NCBI GenBank assembly: GCA_963709155.1
Contig: CAVPVD010000007.1
Location: 2,728,001-2,792,000 of the forward strand
DNA: 64,000 nucleotides
Source of the DNA: Bog-159 sp963709155
Lineage (GTDB): Bacteria > Acidobacteriota > Terriglobia > Bryobacterales > Bryobacteraceae
Direction of reading: 5' to 3'
In this document: positions 57,537-64,000 of the stretch, one piece after another
Layout of the letters: each line of letters begins with the position of its first letter
Position numbering within the stretch: the stretch's first letter is position 1
Position numbers and translations under genes: made by a program
The notes under the pieces: generated by a model
Told to the model about the DNA's origin: nothing
The model's input: only the letters and a program-made list of their open reading frames with translations
Databases searched by the model: none

Positions 57537-58637
57537 CTACGTTGGGCGTGTCGGGAGGTCTATGCCCGAAAGCTGTCCCGGCGTGGAATCTTGCCCTACC
57601 TGCACCAGACTGGACTCATTCCTCTTCAACTGGCCGCACGCGGCATAAATATCTAATCCCCGCGGCTTGCGAATAAAACATCCCATCGATCTCCGCACGA
57701 TAGCCTGGAAACTGGCGACCCGCTCCGCATCCGGCGTCTCGAAAGGAATGCCCGGCCCTGGATTCAACGCGATCAGGTTGACCTTGGCATTCAGGTTAGC
57801 CAGCAGCCGGACCACCCGCCGCGCATCCGCATCACTGTCGTTCACTCCCTTCAGCAGCACATACTCGAAAGTAAGCTTCTCCCACGGACGTAGCGGATAA
57901 GCTTTGCACGCCGCCAACAAGTCCCGCAGGTGATATTTCCGTGTGATCGGCATCAGTTCCTGCCGCATCTCTTCCGTGGACGCGTTTAGGGAGATCGATA
58001 GCCTGGGTCGCACCGGTTCGCGCCCCAACTCTTCAATCTTTGGAATGATGCCGGCCGTGGAAACCGTGATCCGCCGCGGCGGAATGCCCACACCCTCCGG
58101 ATCCGTGAGCAGGCGCGTGGCTTTCACCACGTTTGGCAGATTCAGCAGCGGCTCGCCTTGTCCCATCATCACGATATTAAGCCGCGTGCCGTCTTCCAAC
58201 AGTCCATTATCGCGGGCCACCAGCAGAACCTGTCCTACGATCTCGCCCGCGCTCAAGTTGCGCTCGAGGCCCATTAGGGCAGTCATACAGAACTTGCAGT
58301 CCACGGGGCAGCCCACCTGGCTCGAAATGCAGACGGTGTCCCGCTCGGCCTCGGGCATGAGAACAGTCTCGACCGTGCGCCCGTCCGCCAGGCTCAGCAG
58401 ATAGCGCCGCGTGCCGTCCACCGATTCGTAACGCTTTGCGATCTCCGGCAGACCCAGGCGCCGGGCGCCTCCCAACTCCTCGCGCAGCGCGGCCGGAAGC
58501 GTGGAAACCCGCGCCAGGTCGGCCACTCTGCGCCGATACAAGGCGGTATAGATTTGTTTGGCGCGGAACTGCGGATGGGAGGAGCCGATCGCTTCCCGAA
58601 TCTCGGTAAGTTCCATGCCCAGCAGAGACTCGGACAT
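57537..58637 (-). CDS. rlmN: 23S rRNA/tRNA adenine-C2 methyltransferase RlmN
   Basis: 366 residues from ATG 58637 (TTG 58646 and ATG 58616 are alternatives). The radical-SAM motif is CPVDCKFC, preceded by CISSQVG. GQGEPLLN, the SISLNAS strand and the methyl-carrier Cys region AACGQL near the C-terminus are all present. The enzyme methylates A2503 of 23S rRNA and A37 of some tRNAs. About 25 residues extend beyond the usual C-terminal Cys region. Confidence 0.94.
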   Translation of the reverse strand: MSESLLGMELTEIREAIGSSHPQFRAKQIYTALYRRRVADLARVSTLPAALREELGGARRLGLPEIAKRYESVDGTRRYLLSLADGRTVETVLMPEAERDTVCISSQVGCPVDCKFCMTALMGLERNLSAGEIVGQVLLVARDNGLLEDGTRLNIVMMGQGEPLLNLPNVVKATRLLTDPEGVGIPPRRITVSTAGIIPKIEELGREPVRPRLSISLNASTEEMRQELMPITRKYHLRDLLAACKAYPLRPWEKLTFEYVLLKGVNDSDADARRVVRLLANLNAKVNLIALNPGPGIPFETPDAERVASFQAIVRRSMGCFIRKPRGLDIYAACGQLKRNESSLVQVGQDSTPGQLSGIDLPTRPT

Positions 58638-58743
58638 CTCCTTCAATTATGGCATGGCTGCCGCTCCGTGCTTCGGCCCGATTCCGTCCCGCCCGATTCT
58701 CGGCGCCTTGAAATCGTCGTATATTCATAGATGCTGTCTACCT

Positions 58744-60342
58744 ATGTCCCCACAATTACTATTAGGACCCACCGTTGCCAGTTGCCTGGCACTGGCCGGC
58801 GCGGCTTCGGCCGCCCAGACTTGTGAATCGTTGAGCAAGCTCGACCTCGGCAACGCTTCCGTCTCCCGCGCGGAGCCCATCGCCGCCGGCGCATTTAAGG
58901 CGCCCGGCGGCAAAGCGATGCCTAACCTGCCGGCGTTCTGCCGCGTGTCCGGCGTGATCAAGCCATCCTCCGATTCCGATATCCAGTTCGAAGTTTGGAT
59001 GCCCGCATCCAATTGGAACGGCAAGTTCCAGGGCGTCGGCAACGGGGGATTCGCGGGATCGATTGGCTACGACCAAATGGCGAACGCCGTGGCCCATAAC
59101 TACGCCACCGCAGCCACCGACACCGGCCACCATGCCGGCGGGACGGATGCCGCATGGGCGCTCGATCATCCGGAGAAGATCGCGGACTTCGGGTATCGCG
59201 CCATCCACGAAACGGCGGTGCAAGCCAAGGTTATCCTGCACGCGTTCTACAGCGAAGACCCTAAGCGCTCGTATTTCAGCTCGTGCTCCAACGGGGGCCG
59301 GCAGGCGCTCATGGAAGCGCAACGTTACCCCGAGGATTACGATGGCATCATCGCGGGCGCTCCCGCCAATTACTGGACTCACCTGCTGGCTAACGCGGCG
59401 TGGGATACCCTGGCGCTGACCGGCGAGAAAGACAGCTACATTCCGCCCAAGAAACTGCCCGCCATTCAAGCCGCCGCGCTGGCCGCCTGCGACCAGTTGG
59501 ACGGGGTGAAAGACGGCGTCATCGAAGACCCGTCGCGCTGCCATTTCGATCCCGCGGTGCTGGCATGCCAGGCGGCCGAATCGGACACCTGTTTGACCGC
59601 GCCGCAAGTGGCCGCGCTGAAGAAGCTTTACGCCGGAGGCCACAATTCCCACGGCCGGATATTTCCCGGCTACGCTCCGGGGGGCGAGGGCGAATTCGGC
59701 GGTTGGGCCGTCTGGATCACCGGTCCGGCGCCCGAGCGCAGCCTCATGTACGCTTTTAGCACGCAGTTCTTCAAGAACATGGTGTTCGACAATGCCGCCT
59801 GGGATTACCACACCTTCGACGCCGACCGCGATACCAAAGCCGCCGACGATAAGCAATCCGGCAACCTGAACGCCACCGACCCGAACCTCGACCGCTTTCG
59901 CGCGCGGGGCGGCAAGCTGATTCTATATCACGGTTGGAGCGATGCCGCCATCGCGCCCTCGAACACCATCGACTACTACGAAAGCGTCGCGGCAAAGATG
60001 GGCGCGTCGCAGACGGCCGCTTTTGTGCGGCTCTTTATGGTGCCTGGAATGCAGCATTGCGGCGGCGGATCAGGCCCGAACAGCTTCGGACAACTCACGG
60101 TCGCCGCCGGCGATCCGGATCACGACATGGATACCGCCTTGGAGCGTTGGGTCGAAAAAGGCGTTGCCCCGGAGCGAATCGTGGCGGCCAAGCGCAAGAG
60201 CGACCTGGACCCCACCAGCGCCATCGTGCGCACGCGGCCTTTGTGCGCGTATCCGCTGCAGGCGCGATACCAGGGCACCGGCAGCACGGATGACGCGGCC
60301 AACTTCGCGTGCGCCAAAGCGGAAGCGGCCCACTCCAAGTGA
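58744..60342 (+). CDS. Tannase/feruloyl esterase-family protein
   Basis: 532 residues from ATG 58744, opening with a signal peptide (ending ASAAQ); the longer frame overlaps rlmN and is rejected. The nucleophile Ser is in FSSCSNGGRQALMEAQRYPEDYDGI, where the flanking Cys pairs with a distal Cys in MQHCGGG, the disulfide-linked CS-D-HC triad of tannases. Acid Asp region: YHGWSDAAI. It would hydrolyse ester-linked phenolics from plant matter. Followed after 18 bases by the M28 peptidase gene. Confidence 0.9.
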   Translation: MSPQLLLGPTVASCLALAGAASAAQTCESLSKLDLGNASVSRAEPIAAGAFKAPGGKAMPNLPAFCRVSGVIKPSSDSDIQFEVWMPASNWNGKFQGVGNGGFAGSIGYDQMANAVAHNYATAATDTGHHAGGTDAAWALDHPEKIADFGYRAIHETAVQAKVILHAFYSEDPKRSYFSSCSNGGRQALMEAQRYPEDYDGIIAGAPANYWTHLLANAAWDTLALTGEKDSYIPPKKLPAIQAAALAACDQLDGVKDGVIEDPSRCHFDPAVLACQAAESDTCLTAPQVAALKKLYAGGHNSHGRIFPGYAPGGEGEFGGWAVWITGPAPERSLMYAFSTQFFKNMVFDNAAWDYHTFDADRDTKAADDKQSGNLNATDPNLDRFRARGGKLILYHGWSDAAIAPSNTIDYYESVAAKMGASQTAAFVRLFMVPGMQHCGGGSGPNSFGQLTVAAGDPDHDMDTALERWVEKGVAPERIVAAKRKSDLDPTSAIVRTRPLCAYPLQARYQGTGSTDDAANFACAKAEAAHSK

Positions 60343-60360
60343 CTGCCGGCTTGGTTCAAC

Positions 60361-62691
60361 ATGTCTGAGCCGCGCACCCTTTCCCCGCCCTGGGCCGCGG
60401 CGCTCACGCTCGTGGTCCTGTGTGCCGTTTCCGCATGGAGTATCATCCAGGTGGACCCGCCGCCGGTGGTGCCCGCGACCGCCCCGTCCACGGACTTCTC
60501 CGCCGCGCGCGCCGTGGCCTGGCTGCGGGTTTTTGCCAGGGTGCCGCATCCCGTCGGCACGGCGGCGCACGATGCCGTGCGGGACTACATCGTGAAGCAG
60601 CTTGATCATCTTGGCGTGCAGCCGGAGATACAAACTGCCACCGTCGTCAGCCCACGATGGGGTTCGCCCTACAGTGCGGCGACCGTCTATAACGTCCTGG
60701 CTCGATTGCCCGGCACGGATAACACAAAGGCGGTGATGCTCACCGGACATTATGATTCCGTTTCGGCGGGTCCCGGCGCCAGCGACGACGGGCATGCGGT
60801 GGCGCTCGAGCTCGAAACCCTGCGCGCGCTGCGGCACAGCCCACGCCTGCGCAACGACGTCATTTTCCTGTTCACCGATAGCGAAGAAGCCGGACTCCTG
60901 GGCGCCAAAGGCTTTACAGAGCATCACCCACTAGCCGCACACGTCGGGCTGGTGATGAACTTCGAGGCACGCGGCACCAGCGGACCGGCCATGATGTTCG
61001 AAACCAGCGAGGGAAACGGCAGAATCGTGCGTGAATTCGCCGCAGCCGCGCCCCACCCGGTGACTTCCTCGCTGAGCTATGAAGCTTACAAATTGCTGCC
61101 CAACGATACCGATCTCACCGTCTTCAAGCAGGCCGGACTGGCCGGATTGGGCTTCGCTTTCGTCAACGATGTGGCTTACTATCACACGCAATTAGACGAC
61201 GTGGCGCACCTCGATCCGCGCAGCCTGCAGCAGGATGGCGATTACGCACTGGCGCTGGCGCGGCGCTTCGGAAACCTCGATCTGCGCGATTTAAAGGGCG
61301 CGGATGCCACCTACTTCGTCCTGCCTTTGTTTGGATGCATCGTCTACCCGGTGAGCTGGAGCATGCCGTTGGCGCTGTTCGCCACGCTGCTGTTTGCCGG
61401 CGTGGTGACGCTGGGCATCGCCAAGGGCCGGCTCTCTTTGGGCGGGACGCTGGCGGCTTTCCTGGGATTCCTGCTGGCGGCGGCCATCGCCAGCGCGGCA
61501 GTCGCTGCCATGTGGGCGCTGGCAAAAGGCCAATCGGCGGGCATCTGGCAGGCATTCGCCGGAGATCCCTATCATGCCGGTGTGTATCGCCTGGCCGGCG
61601 TGGCCCTGGCGCTGGCTGTGGCCACCGCCTTCTTCGCGCTATTTCAGAAGCGCGCGCGCGTACTGAACCTCTGGGCGGGCGCGCTGCTGTGCTGGCTCCT
61701 GCTGGCCCTGGCCACCAGCTTCTACATGCCCGGCGCGACTTACCTGTTCTTATGGCCGATGCTCTCCTCGACCGCCGCGCTGGCGATTCTCGCCATGCGC
61801 CCGGAACGCGGCTTCAGACTGGGCGGGGTGATCCTGTTGTGGGCTTTCGCGCTGCCCGGTCTGATCATGCTGGCGCCCACCATCGCGCTGCTCTTCCAGT
61901 CGCTCACCATGCGCATGGCTTTCGTGGCCGCATTCACCACGGTCCTGCTGCTGGGCCTCCTGATTCCCTGCCTGCATCTGATCGCGCGCGCCGGCCGGTG
62001 GCGCGTGCCAGCGGCTGCCGCATTGATTTGCGTGGGATGCCTCATCGCTGGCGCCGCCATGTCCGGCTCCAACCGCGACGCTCCCCGCACCGACAGCATC
62101 TACTATGGCCTGGACACCGATAGCGGCAAAGCCATCTGGTTCAGCCTCGACCGGCAGGTGGACGAGTGGACCGCGCATTATCTGGGCGACAACCCCGCGC
62201 ACGCCGCCTTGCAACAATTCGTGCCTTTCACCGCGTGGCAATACCTGACTCACGAAGCGCCGGGCGTCCCCGCGCCTGCGCCTTTGGTGGAGCGGCTGGA
62301 CGGCGCGCCCAACGAGTTGCATTTGCGCGTGAGTTCGCCGCGTGAGGCCCCGCGCGTGTACCTCTATGGCGACGAGCGCAACCCGGTGCTGGAGGCCAGC
62401 GTGAATGGCGCGGCCATCGACGCCGCGAAGGCTTTCACCGGTCTGAAACCCGGCCAAAAGGCTTACGCCTACCGGCTGCAGCGTTGGGGACTCTGCTATT
62501 TCAACGTACCCAAGCAGGGCATCGAACTGCGCATGCGCCTGCGCGATCCGGCCGCGGGATACCGGATGGAAGTCATCGATCAATCTTACGGCATCGGCTG
62601 GCTGCCGGGAGCCACCCTGCGTCCTGAGAGCATGATTCCTTGCCCGCTCATGATGGACTCCGTGTGGGTGCGCAAGACATACACGTTTTAG
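60361..62691 (+). CDS. Membrane M28-family zinc aminopeptidase (ERMP1-like)
   Basis: 776 residues. An N-terminal membrane helix is followed by an M28 domain (about 45-300) with the five zinc-ligand regions: LTGHYDSV (His), GASDDG (Asp), TDSEEAGLLG (Glu/Glu), NFEARG (Glu-type position) and YYHTQLD (His). About eight transmembrane helices follow (about 320-570), then a C-terminal extracytoplasmic domain (about 590-776). This layout is that of FXNA/ERMP1-type proteins. Likely degrades peptides outside the cytoplasm; probably cotranscribed with the tannase gene. Confidence 0.9.
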   Translation: MSEPRTLSPPWAAALTLVVLCAVSAWSIIQVDPPPVVPATAPSTDFSAARAVAWLRVFARVPHPVGTAAHDAVRDYIVKQLDHLGVQPEIQTATVVSPRWGSPYSAATVYNVLARLPGTDNTKAVMLTGHYDSVSAGPGASDDGHAVALELETLRALRHSPRLRNDVIFLFTDSEEAGLLGAKGFTEHHPLAAHVGLVMNFEARGTSGPAMMFETSEGNGRIVREFAAAAPHPVTSSLSYEAYKLLPNDTDLTVFKQAGLAGLGFAFVNDVAYYHTQLDDVAHLDPRSLQQDGDYALALARRFGNLDLRDLKGADATYFVLPLFGCIVYPVSWSMPLALFATLLFAGVVTLGIAKGRLSLGGTLAAFLGFLLAAAIASAAVAAMWALAKGQSAGIWQAFAGDPYHAGVYRLAGVALALAVATAFFALFQKRARVLNLWAGALLCWLLLALATSFYMPGATYLFLWPMLSSTAALAILAMRPERGFRLGGVILLWAFALPGLIMLAPTIALLFQSLTMRMAFVAAFTTVLLLGLLIPCLHLIARAGRWRVPAAAALICVGCLIAGAAMSGSNRDAPRTDSIYYGLDTDSGKAIWFSLDRQVDEWTAHYLGDNPAHAALQQFVPFTAWQYLTHEAPGVPAPAPLVERLDGAPNELHLRVSSPREAPRVYLYGDERNPVLEASVNGAAIDAAKAFTGLKPGQKAYAYRLQRWGLCYFNVPKQGIELRMRLRDPAAGYRMEVIDQSYGIGWLPGATLRPESMIPCPLMMDSVWVRKTYTF

Positions 62692-62767
62692 CGCCTGCCG
62701 TCATCCGCCCCGGCGTATGCTTGGGGACATACTTCCGTATAGGCCGTGAGAAGAAGCGGCGCCGCGA

Positions 62768-62804
62768 AGAGGACTTGAACCGCCACCCCCTTGCCAGAAC
62801 TAGA
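62768..62804 (-). repeat. 37-bp tRNA-Leu fragment (probable attachment-site remnant)
   Basis: agaggacttgaacc..ccac..cccttgc..agaactaga matches 34 of 37 bases of the intact tRNA-Leu at 63399-63435, in the same orientation. It covers the T-arm, variable arm and part of the anticodon stem, the region most used as att core by tyrosine recombinases. Confidence 0.8.
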
Positions 62805-63387
62805 GAATCTGAAGCCAAAACTGGCGATATCGCCGCCCCGTTTCGCCCGTTTTCGCGTGCTGGTCACATTCCGGTTTACAGCACCAGATGCCTTCATCCG
62901 ATTTTCCTTGCGAAGTTTTTTGCGCGCTCAAATCCGGGGCATGTACAATATCAGACATCGCTGAATTGTCTATTTCTTTTTGCCAGAGGGAAGAGTTTGG
63001 CCCTGGAATGTCGTACTGACGTCGAGGGTCGGTTCAGATTCGAGTCGTTCGATGATAAGTTGGCAGATTTGAGTCTTGTTCGGAACCATTCGCAAATGGA
63101 ACGGACCGAAGGTTATCATCTCAAGAGTGATCTTGCCGTTGAATCCGGCATGGATGGTGGGTGCGGTGAGATGGATGATGATCCCAATACGGGCAAGCGA
63201 GCTGCGACCTAAGAACTCACTGTCGAAGAGGCCCTGTGGAAACGGTACAGGTCACGTATAAGGTTTTTGACATTTCGTTTCCGGCAGGCTGCAACCACGA
63301 TACTTCAATTTGTAGCGTGTTTCAATAGGGCATACGCTATAAAATGTGGTGCGATAGCAGATTTCCCTGCTAGCTTATTGAAAACAT
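62805..63387. other. 583-bp lower-GC region between the tRNA-Leu fragment and tRNA-Leu
   Basis: No credible gene. GC content and codon-like composition differ from the flanks (tttcttttt and attgaaaac tracts). A single long open frame over 62640-63212 has no recognisable domain and runs out of the M28 gene. With the duplicated tRNA end, the simplest reading is the remnant of an excised or eroded integrative element. A small agcag/ctgct hairpin near 63353-63372 could terminate the tRNA-Leu transcript. Confidence 0.55.
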
Positions 63388-63474
63388 TGGTGCGGATGAG
63401 AGGACTTGAACCTCCACTCCCTTGCGAGAACTAGAACCTGAATCTAGCGCGTCTGCCAATTCCGCCACATCCGC
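63388..63474 (-). tRNA. tRNA-Leu(CAG)
   Basis: On the minus strand: acceptor gcggatg/catccgc, D-arm ggcggaattggcagacgc, anticodon stem ctaga/tctag with loop ttcaggt (anticodon CAG), a long class II variable arm, T-arm gaggttcaagtcctc, discriminator A and encoded CCA. It reads CTG codons. Confidence 0.96.
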
Positions 63475-63544
63475 ACAATTTGGTTGGGCTTACCCCATTT
63501 TTTCAGGCGCAGCCTCAGAAGTCAAATTGCCCTAACGTTTTGCC

Positions 63545-64000
63545 CTAACGCCCCGGCCCCTCCGCCGTCAACTCGATAACCGCCGCGCGGCCCTCCGCAC
63601 TCAGCTTCACCGGCAGCCCCCTGCCCATTAATTCCATGGCGCTAAAGCTGCCCATCGGATGCCCGTCGCCGCTCACGCGATATCGCCCCGCCCTCAGCCC
63701 CCGCAATCGAAATATCTGCTGCTCGTCGCTGTGGCCCAGCCGATACGCCAGCACCACGCTCCGCTGTCCATCCTGCGAGCAATACTCTATCGCCATCCAT
63801 CCCCGCGGATCGTCGTGCGCCGGCTGCGCGGTCAGATGATAAACGTCCGCGCCATCGATCACCATACGCAAACGTTTATACATGGAAATGTTCGCGGCGG
63901 CGCGTTCGCGCAACTCCGGGCTCCAGTCCGGAATCCGGCTGGACACGCCGAACTGCCCGTTCATCGGCACGCGAAACATGAAATCCCACCAACCGGCCGG
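63545..64000 (-). CDS. C-terminal part of a putative GH36-like alpha-galactosidase (gene runs off the window)
   Basis: The frame is open to base 64000, so only about 151 C-terminal residues are seen. They begin PAGWWDFMFRVPMNGQFGVSS, followed by an ERAAANISMYKRLRMVIDGADVY helix and a beta-sandwich-like end (YRVSGDGHPMGSF). The order helix-then-sandwich, with a VYxL strand, resembles melibiase/GH36 C-terminal domains. Catalytic residues lie outside the window, so the family is a moderate-confidence guess. Confidence 0.55.
   Translation of the reverse strand, partial: PAGWWDFMFRVPMNGQFGVSSRIPDWSPELRERAAANISMYKRLRMVIDGADVYHLTAQPAHDDPRGWMAIEYCSQDGQRSVVLAYRLGHSDEQQIFRLRGLRAGRYRVSGDGHPMGSFSAMELMGRGLPVKLSAEGRAAVIELTAEGPGR

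Noticed and set aside
58558..58743. Extended N-terminus of the tannase
   Set aside because: It is antisense to the start of rlmN, and the ATG at 58744 leads straight into a signal peptide.
62640..63212. 190-codon frame over the M28 end and the tRNA-Leu fragment
   Set aside because: It begins inside the M28 gene in another frame, runs through the tRNA fragment, and lacks any domain or ribosome site.

Overview
The window is a stretch of a GC-rich bacterial chromosome with ordinary housekeeping and accessory genes on both strands. It most resembles an Acidobacteriota genome of the Solibacter/Bryobacter type. The basis is the gene content: a TIGR03437-type C-terminal domain on a membrane protein, Tat-exported Gfo/Idh/MocA oxidoreductases, a tannase-family esterase, membrane M28 and M16 peptidases, an NA..STGP-motif protein, and many intergenic palindromic repeats. 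There is no rRNA or marker gene to prove the taxonomy, so this is inference. No CRISPR array, intact IS element or prophage was seen.

Left part (1-22.4 kb): the C-terminal part of a PQQ-type beta-propeller protein and a VOC protein; a MocR-type regulator; a GDPD; a POTRA-only secreted protein; an S41 protease homologue whose Ser/Lys dyad is replaced by Asp/Asp; a TolC-like channel; a conserved hypothetical gene; a clipped GNAT gene; an MrfA-like helicase; and a c-di-GMP module (PilZ gene divergent from a large multi-PAS GGDEF-EAL gene). Then come a Gfo/Idh oxidoreductase, a zinc ribbon, an NA..STGP gene in a C-rich patch, DUF2007, YtxH, an MBL hydrolase and a lone Flp pilin. Hairpin repeats of three related kinds fill the gaps here, including a near-identical 102-bp inverted pair 15 kb apart.

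Middle part (22.7-43.7 kb): a secreted methyltransferase-hydrolase fusion with an altered nucleophile, a TPR protein, hemW-ltaE (overlapping), a HEAT-repeat protein downstream of mqnD, an FAD dehydrogenase, the methyl-cycle pair metK-ahcY with a visible promoter, a shortened alpha/beta hydrolase, a two-domain M16 peptidase, a TIGR00027-type methyltransferase, a second Gfo/Idh protein, a UPF0158 protein, efp, selA, tRNA-Pro(CGG), and an intact MNT gene followed by a decayed HEPN gene.

Right part (43.7-64 kb): DinB, two polytopic membrane proteins (one with a TIGR03437 tail), a LolA-like/thioredoxin fusion, the AmmeMemoRadiSam pair (amrS and a fused amrB-amrA), a class A beta-lactamase-like serine hydrolase in a likely operon with pheA and ubiX, an XRE/S24-like regulator, a tiny secreted Cys-containing peptide upstream of a 7-TM-like protein, rlmN, tannase, an M28 peptidase, and tRNA-Leu(CAG). 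A 37-bp fragment of the same tRNA-Leu lies 0.6 kb away, which looks like the scar of an integrated element. The window ends inside a gene resembling the C-terminus of an alpha-galactosidase.

Functional links: mqnD and ubiX fit a futalosine-type menaquinone route; metK and ahcY form the SAM cycle used by the several methyltransferases and radical-SAM enzymes here; PilZ and GGDEF-EAL form one c-di-GMP node. The most unusual items are the modular palindrome family, the catalytically substituted S41 and alpha/beta-hydrolase proteins, the short secreted peptide, and two candidate structured RNAs.
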